Notes: generated by a model from the letters alone, not told the origin. A DNA stretch of 40,077 bases from Clostridia bacterium (GCA_017505745.1 JAFVOP010000105.1:1-40077); one strand, 5' to 3'; shown: positions 1 to 8,500, counted from the first letter of the stretch. Numbers and translations are program-made.

Positions 1-1
1 G

Positions 2-378
2 CCGATTGCAGGGGTGGGTAACCTCTATAATTTCGTCATATTGACGAATGATAATAGAGAAACCGACAACAAAAAAGTATAGCCATTTTTGCTGCAGTCA
101 ACGTCGGCGCATTGAATACGGATCGCGGCTTTAAGATTGCTGATGAAGATAGTGCTAAGGAGCATACTTATCTGACCGTTTCAGGTTCGGAGTTCAATAA
201 CACCAAGAAGGCTGCTGTTCTCGTCACTACCGACTACGGTGCTACTGTTACCATTGACAATGTTGATATCAGCAACTGCGCTGCCGACAGCATCAATGCC
301 GTTTGGATTGATGACGGTCGCACTGCTACAGCTGATAAGATTAACGTTACCGGTGCATCTTGCATTATCGAACCCTAA
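2..378 (+). CDS. C-terminal part of a beta-helix-like surface protein, apparently frameshifted
   Basis: The upstream part lies outside the window. From base 2 a frame reads 26 plausible residues (PIAGVGNLYNFVIL...) and stops at 80-82. A second frame, shifted by one base, continues from about base 76 to a stop at 376-378. The switch falls on the A-run at 71-76, where one extra A would join both halves into one open frame. The tail is rich in Thr, Asn, Val and Asp, with short beta-strand-like segments of the kind seen in right-handed beta-helix adhesins or carbohydrate enzymes; this is an impression, not a family match. The frameshift may be a sequencing error in the homopolymer, a real mutation or slippage. 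A TTG at 112 would be the first start-like codon in the last frame, but no ribosome binding site precedes it, so it is unlikely to be a separate gene. Confidence 0.5.
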
Positions 379-389
379 ATGATTTATTT

Positions 390-427
390 CTCACTACCCA
401 ACTCCCCTCGGGGAGTTGGGCGGTGAG
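390..427 (+). terminator. Strong hairpin after the first gene
   Basis: A 9-bp GC-rich stem (397-405 with 412-420) is extended by an outer CTCAC/GTGAG pairing (390-394 with 423-427). It lies 12 bases after the stop of the first gene. No T-run follows directly, although a T-rich stretch begins at about 442. It could be a terminator or an mRNA-stabilising processing hairpin between this gene and the next one, for which no promoter was seen. Confidence 0.5.
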
Positions 428-504
428 CAAAGAGAACCGGTTTTGTTCTTTTTGCTTACCGAACCTCCCCGGCGATGTCCAATTACAAAGAAAGGAGGAC
501 GTCA

Positions 505-1083
505 ATGCGTTTTATGAAAAAAACAACTGTTGATTCCCAAACTGCCGAGGTTTCCTCTAAAAAGCTTTCCGATAAGGCCTTTCTTCAAAGCTTAACGGTT
601 TCCCTGCTCGGAATCCTGGTTTGTATCATTGCTCTCAGCTCCTCTACGTGGGCTTGGTTCACAAAAGGCCTGTCGTCTTCCCAAAATTCAATCCAAACCG
701 GCACCTGTTCGGTTACGGTTTCAATTGTGGAAAAGGGTACCTTTTCCGTGGAACCGTCAAGCGAGAGCCTGCAACCGGTGGACGGAGTATACACCTTTGC
801 GCCCAATACCGCATACAGTGTTACCATGACTGCGGAGGGAACCGTGCGATCCGCCTTCTGCAAATTTGTTGTGGAAACTCCCCAGGGAGAGAAAGCCTAT
901 TACACCGAGCAGATTCCTACCGCCGCTCCCGAAAACCAAATTTCTTTTACGCTCCTTTTTGATACCGAAACCAGCGCAAGGCTGGTGGAATGCTGGGGCG
1001 TTGCCGCGCGCGAGGAGCGCGAGCTGATCAACGGGGAAACCCATTTGAATTTTAATGTTCAAACGCTTACCACCGGAGAATAA
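505..1083 (+). CDS. Secreted protein with SipW/TasA-type signal segment
   Basis: 192 residues. The ATG at 505 is chosen because AAAGGAGG (491-498) lies six bases upstream; the in-frame ATG at 475 has no such site. A hydrophobic segment at about residues 28-48 ends in SSSTWAWFT, the (A/T)xAWFT-like signature of signal peptides processed by the SipW-type signal peptidase in the TasA/camelysin group. The rest is beta-rich, with a Cys pair (CSVTV... and AFCKF...) and no catalytic motif. TasA-type proteins form extracellular fibres in biofilms; whether this one does is inference. No sipW gene is visible in the window, so it would lie upstream or elsewhere. It probably belongs to the operon that includes the truncated beta-helix gene before it. 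A terminator follows immediately. Confidence 0.7.
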   Translation: MRFMKKTTVDSQTAEVSSKKLSDKAFLQSLTVSLLGILVCIIALSSSTWAWFTKGLSSSQNSIQTGTCSVTVSIVEKGTFSVEPSSESLQPVDGVYTFAPNTAYSVTMTAEGTVRSAFCKFVVETPQGEKAYYTEQIPTAAPENQISFTLLFDTETSARLVECWGVAAREERELINGETHLNFNVQTLTTGE

Positions 1084-1150
1084 AAAACGGGCGACAGAGC
1101 CGCCTCGTGCCTTTCGGGGCACCTGCGGATTCTGACGTCCGTTTTTTTTA
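1084..1150 (+). terminator. Bidirectional terminator between convergent genes
   Basis: A long imperfect hairpin starts with AAAAAACGG and ends with CCG plus eight T residues (1142-1150). Inner pairing includes GTGCC/GGCAC around a TTTCGG-like loop. It overlaps the stop codon region of the minus-strand gene that ends at 1148, so it can terminate transcription from both sides. Confidence 0.75.
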
Positions 1151-2299
1151 TTCTTTGATCAATTCCATCGCATCAAAGTCGACGGAATACACTGCCTTTG
1201 CGGTGTTTGCAATGGATACGGGAACCGCAGAGGAAATTTCCAGCTCGCCGCCGGCCTGCATGCGGTCAAACAACCACTCATTTGATCCGCCAAGGATCTT
1301 GTTGTCTGCGCTCAAAAAATGGTAGTGCAGGGTCATCGAGCGGAGCGGGCGATCGTATTCGCTATTCAGCGTTCCGCACAGGCGAACGCCGTTGGGATGC
1401 TTGGAAAGGCGCAGATTGGAAAGCTTGACGTGCTTCATAATTGGCGTGGAGAGCTTCAAAAACGCCGAGGCCCTGGCCTTTGCGGAGAGCCCCGCCGTAG
1501 CCGCGCCGCGGATCTTGCGCGTGACTCCGTAGTGGTAAACGGTGCCGGGATCAATGCTTTGGATCTGATCCTTGATCACGGTGATCACGCTTCCGTTTTT
1601 ATCCTTGAGCGTGATATCAATGCCAACGCCGCGCGCCATGCGGTCGGGATTGGGATTTTCAATGTCCACGCCGAGCGAGAGCATGTAAACGTCGCCGTTT
1701 CGTTTGCCGGCGGTGCCTCCCAGGGCGCGTACCTTGAGGGGAAGCGGGGTGGCATCGGGCGGAGCGGTAAGCTCATCCAGCATGGCGCGGAAGGATTCGT
1801 AGTAGTTCCATGCGTAGGTTGCGCCGGGGTTGCGATCTCCCATATAGGCAAATTCCATCAGGCAAACGATGAACAGCCGCAGATATTGCAAGACTCCGCC
1901 CACCTCGTTGGCATCGATCCCAATGGCCAGACAGGTGGCCCAATAGGAGCCGTCCAGCATCGAAAAACGGTTGCCGTATTTGCGTTCCAGCGTGCGATAC
2001 GTCTCGCCGTTGCGGTTGGAAAAGGCCGAAACCATCTCGTCGATCACCGCTTCGTCTACCACGGTTGCCACGGCGTGACGGTAAAAGCTTTCGGCAGCAT
2101 CCAGGCTCATGCCCTGGGCCAATGCCTCGGACAAAAAGGCAAAGGTGAATTGCTCGGTCATGTTGAGATCGGGGAGGAGTGCCGCGAGATCCACCTTTTT
2201 TTCGGGGTGGATGACACAGGAGCAGGATAAAAATTCCGAGACGTCGCGCGCGACCTCTCCCATACTTTTTCCAACTGCGTTTTGAAATTCGGTTTCCAT
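1148..2299 (-). CDS. Hypothetical protein, unknown function
   Basis: 383 residues if translation starts at the ATG at 2299, which has GAGGA five bases upstream; an in-frame ATG at 2311 would add four residues but has a poor site. I do not recognise the family. There is no signal peptide or clear membrane helix. The N-terminal half (about 1-185) looks alpha-helical, with a hydrophobic patch around LRLFIVCLMEFAYMG. The C-terminal half (about 190-383) looks beta-rich, with two similar segments that resemble small immunoglobulin-like or FxLyD-like folds (for example NGVRLCGTLNSEYDRPL), a tentative resemblance only. It is a single gene with its own promoter (TTGCCA-17-TATAAT on the minus strand) and ends in a shared terminator. 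Confidence 0.75.
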   Translation of the reverse strand: METEFQNAVGKSMGEVARDVSEFLSCSCVIHPEKKVDLAALLPDLNMTEQFTFAFLSEALAQGMSLDAAESFYRHAVATVVDEAVIDEMVSAFSNRNGETYRTLERKYGNRFSMLDGSYWATCLAIGIDANEVGGVLQYLRLFIVCLMEFAYMGDRNPGATYAWNYYESFRAMLDELTAPPDATPLPLKVRALGGTAGKRNGDVYMLSLGVDIENPNPDRMARGVGIDITLKDKNGSVITVIKDQIQSIDPGTVYHYGVTRKIRGAATAGLSAKARASAFLKLSTPIMKHVKLSNLRLSKHPNGVRLCGTLNSEYDRPLRSMTLHYHFLSADNKILGGSNEWLFDRMQAGGELEISSAVPVSIANTAKAVYSVDFDAMELIKE

Positions 2300-2339
2300 T
2301 GCCGTCCTCATTCTTTCGATAGTTTTTTTATTTTGCCTA

Positions 2340-2368
2340 TTGAATTTTGAAGCAAAATGATGTATAAT
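2340..2368 (+). promoter_or_regulatory. Promoter of nfnAB
   Basis: -35 TTGAAT (2340-2345), 17-bp spacer, -10 TATAAT (2363-2368). Transcription would start near 2375, leaving about 125 bases of leader before nfnA. Because it is upstream of the minus-strand promoter's -10, the two transcripts overlap head to head over a short stretch, so the promoters may interfere with each other. Confidence 0.6.
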
Positions 2369-2383
2369 AAATCACATATATTC

Positions 2384-2412
2384 ATTATACACTGTTTTGA
2401 TCGGTTTGGCAA
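2384..2412 (-). promoter_or_regulatory. Promoter of the minus-strand hypothetical gene
   Basis: Read on the minus strand: -35 TTGCCA (2407-2412), 17-bp spacer, -10 TATAAT (2384-2389). It points at the gene starting at 2299. It lies beside the divergent promoter of the nfn operon. Confidence 0.7.
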
Positions 2413-2499
2413 GAGATTTTCTCGGATTCTTTGTCTTTTTTGCAGAGTTCCTGTTTGCCGGCCGGGAGTTTCCAATAAGAAAGGAAGAAAAGATACCCC

Positions 2500-3351
2500 A
2501 TGTACCGTATTTTAGAGAAGCGAAGCCTCAATCCCACCGTTACGCTGATGCGAATTGAGGCACCGGCCGTGGCAAAGAAGGCCGAGCCCGGGCAGTTTAT
2601 CATTTTGCGCACCGATGCCGAGGGTGAGCGAATTCCGCTGACCGTTGCCGATTATGATCGCGCAGCGGGAAGTGTCACGATCATTTTCCAGATCGTGGGC
2701 GCAACCACCGAAAAGCTGAACGCGCTGCAAGAGGGCGACTCTCTGCACGATTTTGTGGGTCCCCTCGGACGGGCAACCGAAACCGACGGCAAACGAAAGG
2801 TGGCCGTGGTTGGCGGCGGCGTTGGCTGTGCCATTGCCTATCCCGTTGCAAAAAAATTCTTTGAGCAGGGCACCGAGGTGCACACGGTTGCGGGATTTCG
2901 CACGAAGGATCTGGTGATCCTGGAGAAGGAATTTGAGGCGGCCTCCACCAAGTTCGTCAAAATGTCGGACGACGGCTCATGGGGGGAAAAGGGCCTGGTA
3001 ACCGATGCGCTTCGCCGCTTGATCGAGAGCGGAGAGCAATACGACGAGGTGATTACGATCGGCCCCTTGCCGATGATGAAATTCGTCTGCAAGCTGACAA
3101 AGGAATACGGAATTAAGACCGTAGCTTCGATGAATCCCATTATGATCGACGGAACCGGCATGTGCGGCGGATGCCGCCTTACGGTTGGCGGAGAGACCAA
3201 ATTTGCCTGTGTGGACGGCCCCGAATTTGACGGACATCTGATTGATTTCGACGAGGCGATCGCGCGCTCCTCGATGTATAAGCCCTTTGAGCGCGCCGCG
3301 CACGAGGCAACCTGCAATCTGCTTCGAAAGGGGGACGAGCTCCGTGGCTAA
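2500..3351 (+). CDS. nfnA: NfnA: FAD/[2Fe-2S] subunit of NADH-dependent ferredoxin:NADP+ oxidoreductase
   Basis: 283 residues, the usual size of the small Nfn subunit and of related dihydroorotate dehydrogenase electron-transfer proteins. An FNR-like FAD domain (about 1-95) has the PGQFIILR and IPLTVAD motifs. An NAD-binding domain (about 98-215) begins with VAVVGGGVGCAIAYPV. A C-terminal cluster loop holds Cys222, Cys225 and Cys237 in DGTGMCGGCRLTVGGE...FACVDG, with the Asp that can act as an unusual ligand in this family. With NfnB it forms the cytoplasmic electron-bifurcating transhydrogenase that couples NADH and reduced ferredoxin to NADP+ reduction. The start has AAGGAAG upstream. The gene overlaps nfnB by eight bases. 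The alternative name SudB (sulfide dehydrogenase subunit) covers the same family. Confidence 0.88.
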   Translation: MYRILEKRSLNPTVTLMRIEAPAVAKKAEPGQFIILRTDAEGERIPLTVADYDRAAGSVTIIFQIVGATTEKLNALQEGDSLHDFVGPLGRATETDGKRKVAVVGGGVGCAIAYPVAKKFFEQGTEVHTVAGFRTKDLVILEKEFEAASTKFVKMSDDGSWGEKGLVTDALRRLIESGEQYDEVITIGPLPMMKFVCKLTKEYGIKTVASMNPIMIDGTGMCGGCRLTVGGETKFACVDGPEFDGHLIDFDEAIARSSMYKPFERAAHEATCNLLRKGDELRG

Positions 3352-4741
3352 TCTCAATCCTCAAAAAACGCCAATGCCGTTGCAGGATCCAAAGGTCCGC
3401 GCATACAATTTTGATGAGGTGGCGCTGGGCTATACCGAGCAGATGGCGCTGGAGGAGGCCGACCGCTGCCTCAACTGTAAGCATATGCCCTGCGTGAGCG
3501 GATGTCCCGTGGGGATTTCGATCCCGTCCTTTATTCAAAAGGTAAAGGTGGGCGAGTTTGAAGAGGCCTATCGGATCCTTACCGAGTCCAGCTCGCTTCC
3601 CGCGGTTTGCGGCAGAGTTTGTCCGCAGGAATCGCAGTGCGAGAGCAAATGCGTGCGCGGGATCAAGGGCGAGCCTGTTGGTATCGGGCGGCTGGAACGC
3701 TTCGTTGCCGATTATCACAATGAAAATTGCACCGAGACCGCAGAGAAACCAACCCCAAACGGGCATCGCGTGGCGGTGGTGGGCTCGGGCCCATCGGGAC
3801 TGACCTGCGCGGGTGATCTTGCCAAAAAGGGCTACGACGTGACCGTGTTTGAGGCGCTTCACACCGCGGGCGGCGTGTTGGTGTACGGCATTCCCGAATT
3901 CCGATTGCCCAAGGCGATCGTGGCAAAGGAGATCGAGACCCTGCAGTCGCTCGGCGTGAAGATCGCCGTCAATACCGTGGTTGGGAAAACGGTATCGGTG
4001 GAAGAGCTGATGCAGGAAGAAGGCTTTGAGGCGGTGTTTATCGGCTCGGGCGCGGGTCTGCCTCGCTTTATGAGGATCCCCGGTGAGAATCTCAAAGGAG
4101 TCTATTCGGCAAACGAGTTCCTGACGCGCGTCAATCTGATGAAGGCCTACCGCAAGGGAAGCGCCACGCCGATCCGGGCCGTGTCGACCGTTGCCGTGGT
4201 TGGCGGCGGAAACGTGGCGATGGATGCGGCGAGAAGCGCATTGCGTTTGGGAGCGAAAAAGGTGTATATCGTTTACCGCCGCTCGCTTGAGGAGCTTCCT
4301 GCGCGACGGGAAGAGGTGGAGCATGCCATGGAGGAGGGAATCGAATTTCTCCTGCTCAATAATCCCACCGAGATCCTGGGGGATGAAAACGGATTTGTCA
4401 AGGGGATGAAGTGCATCCGCATGGAGCTTGGAGAGCCCGATGCCTCGGGACGCCGCAGCCCCGTGGAGATCCCCGGCTCGGAATATACGCTGGATTGCGA
4501 CTGTGTGATCATGTCGATCGGAACCTCGCCAAACCCTCTGATCAAGTCCACCACAAAGGGCCTGGAGGTCAACCGCCGCGGTGGCATCGTTGTGAACGAA
4601 GCTACGGGGCAGACCTCGCTGGACGGCGTGTATGCGGGAGGCGATGCCGTTACTGGAGCCGCAACCGTGATTCTCGCCATGGGGGCCGGTAAAACCGCCG
4701 CAAAGGCGATCGATGAGACACTTCAAAAGCAAAATCGCTAA
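3344..4741 (+). CDS. nfnB: NfnB: GltD-like FAD/4Fe-4S subunit of NADH-dependent ferredoxin:NADP+ oxidoreductase
   Basis: 465 residues from a GTG start at 3344, which has AAGGGGG nine bases upstream and overlaps the nfnA stop; a longer in-frame extension back to 3242 would lie inside nfnA. Cys42, Cys45, Cys50 and Cys54 begin the first 4Fe-4S site, and CGRVCPQESQCESKC (about 83-100) supplies the second. The FAD motif VAVVGSGPSGLTCAG (about 143) and a second dinucleotide motif VAVVGGGNVAMDAA (about 283) for NADP(H) follow. The same fold is annotated as the small glutamate synthase subunit, but no large glutamate synthase gene is present and NfnA is the direct partner, which favours NfnB. Its product NADPH can feed the glutamate dehydrogenase encoded next. 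Confidence 0.88.
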   Translation: MANLNPQKTPMPLQDPKVRAYNFDEVALGYTEQMALEEADRCLNCKHMPCVSGCPVGISIPSFIQKVKVGEFEEAYRILTESSSLPAVCGRVCPQESQCESKCVRGIKGEPVGIGRLERFVADYHNENCTETAEKPTPNGHRVAVVGSGPSGLTCAGDLAKKGYDVTVFEALHTAGGVLVYGIPEFRLPKAIVAKEIETLQSLGVKIAVNTVVGKTVSVEELMQEEGFEAVFIGSGAGLPRFMRIPGENLKGVYSANEFLTRVNLMKAYRKGSATPIRAVSTVAVVGGGNVAMDAARSALRLGAKKVYIVYRRSLEELPARREEVEHAMEEGIEFLLLNNPTEILGDENGFVKGMKCIRMELGEPDASGRRSPVEIPGSEYTLDCDCVIMSIGTSPNPLIKSTTKGLEVNRRGGIVVNEATGQTSLDGVYAGGDAVTGAATVILAMGAGKTAAKAIDETLQKQNR

Positions 4742-4776
4742 AAAAAGTTTTTTCTTGTTTTTTTATGCAATTTCTG

Positions 4777-4805
4777 TTGACAAATTGCAGGAATTGTATT
4801 ATAAT
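4777..4805 (+). promoter_or_regulatory. Strong promoter of gdhA
   Basis: Perfect consensus: -35 TTGACA (4777-4782), 17-bp spacer, -10 TATAAT (4800-4805). It gives gdhA transcription independent of nfnAB, with a leader of roughly 105 bases. Confidence 0.85.
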
Positions 4806-4919
4806 AATTTCGTTTCATGGCCGATATTTGCATGAAAAAGAGGAGAAAAGCAAATTTTTGTGAATTTTTCGGATTTAAAACTTGCAAAAAGTGCGGCTGA
4901 TTCTAAGGAGGAATATGTT

Positions 4920-6272
4920 ATGAGCATTCAAAACGAGTATTTGAAAAAGGTCCTGGCGGACGTGATCGCGCGCAATCCCGGCGAATCCGAGTTCCACCAG
5001 ACCGTAACCGAAGTGCTGGAGTCTCTCGAGCCCGTTGTGGAGAAGAGACCCGAGCTGATCGAAAAAGGCGTGATCGATATGATCGTGGAGCCCGAGCGCA
5101 TCATCAAGTTCCGCGTTCCGTGGGTGGACGATCAGGGCAAGGTACAGGTCAACCGCGGCTACCGCGTGCAGTTCAACAGCGCTATCGGTCCGTACAAGGG
5201 CGGTCTCCGCTTCCATCCCTCGGTTACTGAAAGCATCATTAAGTTCCTCGGCTTTGAGCAGACCTTCAAGAACTCGCTCACGGGTCTCCCCATGGGCGGC
5301 GGTAAGGGCGGCTCCGACTTTGATCCCAAGGGCAAATCCGACGGAGAGGTGATGCGCTTCTGCCAGAGCTTTATGACCGAGCTTCAAAAGTACATCGGCC
5401 CGGATACCGACGTTCCCGCAGGTGACATCGGCGTTGGCGCGCGTGAGATCGGCTATCTCTTCGGTCAGTACAAGAGACTGCGCGACGAGTTTACCGGCGT
5501 TCTGACCGGCAAGGGACGCGCGTACGGCGGCTCTCTCATCCGTCCCGAAGCCACCGGCTTTGGCGCTGTTTACTACACGGTAGAGATGCTCAAATCCTTT
5601 GGCGAGGACGTCAAGGGCAAGACCTTTGCGATCTCGGGCTTTGGAAACGTAGCTTGGGGTACCGTGCAGAAGATCAACGAGCTGGGCGGTAAGGTCGTTA
5701 CCATTTCGGGCCCCGACGGCTACGTATACGATAAGGACGGCGTTTCCACCAAGGAAAAGGTGGACTATATGCTGGAAATGCGCGCATCCTGCCGCAACCG
5801 CGTACAGGATTACGCCGAGAAGTTTGGCGTTCCCTTCTTTGCAGGGCAGAAGCCTTGGGGCGAAAAGGTGGACGTGATCATGCCTTGTGCAACCCAGAAC
5901 GAGGTGAATCTCGACGACGCGAAGAAGATGGTTGCAAACGGTCTCAAATATTACGTTGAGGTCTCCAACATGCCCACCACCAACGAGGCAGTGGCATATT
6001 TGAAGGCAAACGGCGTGGTCGTTGCTCCTTCCAAGGCAGTCAACGCAGGCGGCGTTGCGGTTTCGGGTCTGGAAATGTCGCAGAACTCGATGCGTTACAG
6101 CTGGACGGCAGAAGAAGTGGACGAAAAGCTGAAGGGCATTATGAAGAACATCTACCAGAGCTCGGTTGCCGCCGCAAAGGAATACGGCATGGAGGGCGAC
6201 CTGGTGGCAGGCGCAAACATCGCCGGATTTTTGAAGGTTGCCGATGCAATGCTGGCATTCGGCGTGGTCTGA
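4920..6272 (+). CDS. gdhA: NADP-specific glutamate dehydrogenase
   Basis: 450 residues, the standard length of hexameric bacterial NADP-type GdhA. It interconverts 2-oxoglutarate plus ammonium and glutamate in the cytoplasm. The start at 4920 has AAGGAGG (4905-4911) eight bases upstream; an in-frame TTG at 4860 has no site. Visible family signatures are RVQFNSAIGPYKGGLRFHP, the catalytic lysine region GLPMGGGKGGSDFDPKGKS, PAGDIGVGAREIGYLFGQYKR, the dinucleotide fold ISGFGNVAWGTVQKI (about 236) and NAGGVAVSGLEMSQN. It follows nfnAB but has its own promoter and terminator. NADPH from NfnAB would support the assimilatory direction; that coupling is inference from order. Confidence 0.96.
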   Translation: MSIQNEYLKKVLADVIARNPGESEFHQTVTEVLESLEPVVEKRPELIEKGVIDMIVEPERIIKFRVPWVDDQGKVQVNRGYRVQFNSAIGPYKGGLRFHPSVTESIIKFLGFEQTFKNSLTGLPMGGGKGGSDFDPKGKSDGEVMRFCQSFMTELQKYIGPDTDVPAGDIGVGAREIGYLFGQYKRLRDEFTGVLTGKGRAYGGSLIRPEATGFGAVYYTVEMLKSFGEDVKGKTFAISGFGNVAWGTVQKINELGGKVVTISGPDGYVYDKDGVSTKEKVDYMLEMRASCRNRVQDYAEKFGVPFFAGQKPWGEKVDVIMPCATQNEVNLDDAKKMVANGLKYYVEVSNMPTTNEAVAYLKANGVVVAPSKAVNAGGVAVSGLEMSQNSMRYSWTAEEVDEKLKGIMKNIYQSSVAAAKEYGMEGDLVAGANIAGFLKVADAMLAFGVV

Positions 6273-6300
6273 TCCCGATTTACCTACAACATTCCTATCA

Positions 6301-6332
6301 GGCTCCCCCAAGCGTTTGGGGGAGCCTTTTTT
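6301..6332 (+). terminator. Intrinsic terminator of gdhA
   Basis: Perfect 11-bp stem (6301-6311 with 6316-6326), loop GCGT, then six T residues. Confidence 0.93.
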
Positions 6333-6378
6333 ATGTTCTTATGATTCCGTGTTTTTCTTGTTTTCTGTAAAAATACAG

Positions 6379-6407
6379 TTGAATTCTTGCACATTTTGTG
6401 ATATAAT
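6379..6407 (+). promoter_or_regulatory. Promoter of the PNPOx-like gene
   Basis: -35 TTGAAT (6379-6384), 17-bp spacer, -10 TATAAT (6402-6407). Transcription would start near 6414, just upstream of the GGGAGG at 6424. Confidence 0.7.
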
Positions 6408-6438
6408 CAATTTAACTATGGGCGGGAGGTATGCCATA

Positions 6439-6915
6439 ATGTTTCGCGAGCTAACAAGAAAAAACAAACAGATATCCGAAACGGAATGCATCGAGCTGCT
6501 CACAAACGAGACGCGCGGCGTTCTATCGGTGCTTGGAGACGGCGGCTATCCCTATGGCATGCCGATGAATCATTTTTACGATGCGGATACCGGTTGTATC
6601 TATTTCCATTGCGGGCGCGGTGGGCATCGGCTCGATGCGCTCCAACGCGCGGACAAGGTCTCGTTTTGTGTTTGCGAAGCAGGCGAGCGTGAGGCGGGCG
6701 ACTGGGCCTTGACCGTACGTAGCGTGATCGTGTTTGGGCGGATCGAGATCATCGATGATCTCGACGAGACGGTGCGTATTACTACGAAGCTTTGCCATAA
6801 GTTTACGCAGGATGAGGCATACATTCAACGCGAGATCGCGGCATCGGCACGCGGAACGCTGCTACTCAAGCTGATCCCTTCGCATATGTGCGGAAAACGG
6901 GTCAAAGAAGCCTGA
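6439..6915 (+). CDS. Pyridoxamine 5'-phosphate oxidase family flavin-binding protein (NimA-like)
   Basis: 158 residues from the ATG at 6439, nine bases after GGGAGG (6424-6429); an upstream in-frame ATG at 6418 lies too close to the predicted transcription start and has no site. The split-barrel signature is visible as ETRGVLSVLGDGGYPYGMPMNHFYD and IYFHCGRGGHRLDAL, the pattern of small PNPOx-like proteins that bind FMN or F420/haem and include the nitroimidazole reductase NimA. A role as a generic flavin-dependent reductase is likely. Nitroimidazole resistance cannot be claimed from the sequence. It stands between gdhA and the yitT-like gene, with its own promoter. Confidence 0.85.
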   Translation: MFRELTRKNKQISETECIELLTNETRGVLSVLGDGGYPYGMPMNHFYDADTGCIYFHCGRGGHRLDALQRADKVSFCVCEAGEREAGDWALTVRSVIVFGRIEIIDDLDETVRITTKLCHKFTQDEAYIQREIAASARGTLLLKLIPSHMCGKRVKEA

Positions 6916-7065
6916 GCCCGGTGCGCGCCTCTTCTGTTTGATGCGGGATTTTGCGATCGTTGGCATGGATGGCTACGTACACGACCATACCTTGCAAAAA
7001 GGGAAAAAAGGACATTCTGTTTTATTTGGACGCCGCAACGTGCGGAGAAGGGACGGACAAAAACA

Positions 7066-7926
7066 ATGATAAAACGCTTTCTTAAAGAGTATCTGATCAT
7101 TACGTTCGGGGCGATTCTGGCCGCCGCGGCGATCTATTTCTTTATGCTTCCCAGCCGCGTGGTGATCGGAAGCGGATCGGCCATTGCCATGGTGTTGCAT
7201 GACACGCTGCTTCCGCAGATCCCCGTATCGGCTCTTTCGCTGGCGCTCAACGTCATTCTGTTGATCCTGGGATTTCTCCTGGTTGGCCCGGAATTCGGAG
7301 CCAAAACAGTTTATGCGGCCATTCTGTTGCCGATCGTTCTCGGTGTGTTTGAGTTTGCGTTCCCCAATTTCACGTCCTTAACGCCCGATAACCCTCTGCT
7401 TGACGTTGTGTGCTATACGATCGTTGTGGGAATGGGAATGGCCATTCTGTTTTCTCATAACGCTTCATCCGGTGGTCTGGATATTGTGGCGAAAATCATG
7501 AGCAAGTATCTCAAAATGGAGATCGGTCGCGCGGTCTCCATTTCGGGAGTCATCGTGGCACTTTTATCGATATTTATTGCAAACGGAGACTATGAACGGG
7601 TAGTGCTCAGCGTGCTGGGAACCTACTTTGGCGGCATGGTGGTGGACCGCTTTATTTTCGGTCTTAATATCAAGCGCCGCGTATGTGTGATCTCTCCAAA
7701 ACTCGATGAGATCGCCGATTTCCTAATTCACGAATTACACAGCGGTGCCACCATCAACGAGATCATCGGTGCCTACGATCATACGCCGCGCAAGGAGATC
7801 ATTGCCATTGTGGATAAGCAGGAATACCGAAAGCTGATGGATTTTGTCAGAAAGGTGGACCCCGCGGCCTTTGTAACGGTCTATTCGGTCAATGAGATCC
7901 GATACCAACCCAAGGTAAAAAAATAA
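7066..7926 (+). CDS. YitT family membrane protein with DUF2179 domain
   Basis: 286 residues. About five hydrophobic segments cover residues 10-200 (for example LIITFGAILAAAAIYFFML and VVIGSGSAIAMVL), followed by a soluble C-terminal domain (about 205-286) beginning RRVCVISPKLDEIADFLIHEL, typical of DUF2179. YitT/YczE-like proteins are abundant in Firmicutes; transport has been proposed for some members, but the substrate is unknown. The phrase HNASSGGLDIVAKIMSKYL matches the family's conserved loop. The start ATG follows AGGGACGG at a slightly long distance. It may share a transcript with the nitroreductase gene 43 bases downstream. Confidence 0.9.
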   Translation: MIKRFLKEYLIITFGAILAAAAIYFFMLPSRVVIGSGSAIAMVLHDTLLPQIPVSALSLALNVILLILGFLLVGPEFGAKTVYAAILLPIVLGVFEFAFPNFTSLTPDNPLLDVVCYTIVVGMGMAILFSHNASSGGLDIVAKIMSKYLKMEIGRAVSISGVIVALLSIFIANGDYERVVLSVLGTYFGGMVVDRFIFGLNIKRRVCVISPKLDEIADFLIHELHSGATINEIIGAYDHTPRKEIIAIVDKQEYRKLMDFVRKVDPAAFVTVYSVNEIRYQPKVKK

Positions 7927-7969
7927 TGCTTCCCAAAGCTCAAATACGCAAAGAAACGAGGAAGAAACG

Positions 7970-8500
7970 GTGAATTTTACAGAACTCGCACAAACTCGAC
8001 AATCCTGCCGACGCTATGATCCCGCGCGGGAGGTGGAACAGGAAAAGCTCGATCGCATCCTGCAATCCGCACGCCTGGCTCCGTCGGCTTGCAACGGACA
8101 ACCCTATTTGATCACGGTTTGCTGCAACGAGGCCGCCCGGCAGGTTGCCAAAGCGGTGCAGGGCATGGGGATGAACAAATTTGCCTCCGACGCGCCTGTG
8201 ATGCTGATGCTCTCGGAAATGCCGTACGTACCGAGCGCGGCATTGGGGGCCAAAGCAAAGGGGAATGATTACCGCTCCATTGACATTGGCATCGTGGCGG
8301 CGTATATCACCTCCGAGGCCACCGCACAAGGGCTTGGCACTTGCATTCTCGGATGGCTGGATGACGCAAAAATTCGAACGGTATGCCATCTCGACGGCGC
8401 AGTGCGATTAGTGATCACGCTTGGATACGCCGCCGAAGGAGATCCCCTACGCCCCAAAAAGCGCAAGGAGATGGATGCGTTGGTGCGCTTTGCGGAATAA
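7970..8500 (+). CDS. Nitroreductase family protein
   Basis: 176 residues with a GTG start at 7970, preceded by GAGGAAG. It carries the FMN-binding N-terminal motif TRQSCRRYDP, the SAPSACNGQPY-like segment (residues about 36-46), and the C-terminal GLGTCILGWLD and LVITLGYAAEGDPLRPKKRK motifs typical of the family. These enzymes use NAD(P)H to reduce nitro groups, quinones or enones in the cytoplasm as FMN-bound dimers. It follows the YitT-like gene closely in the same direction. The physiological substrate is unknown. Confidence 0.9.
   Translation: MNFTELAQTRQSCRRYDPAREVEQEKLDRILQSARLAPSACNGQPYLITVCCNEAARQVAKAVQGMGMNKFASDAPVMLMLSEMPYVPSAALGAKAKGNDYRSIDIGIVAAYITSEATAQGLGTCILGWLDDAKIRTVCHLDGAVRLVITLGYAAEGDPLRPKKRKEMDALVRFAE

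Noticed and set aside
3179..4732. 517-codon minus-strand frame opposite nfnB
   Set aside because: Shadow of nfnB, whose cluster and dinucleotide motifs are unambiguous.
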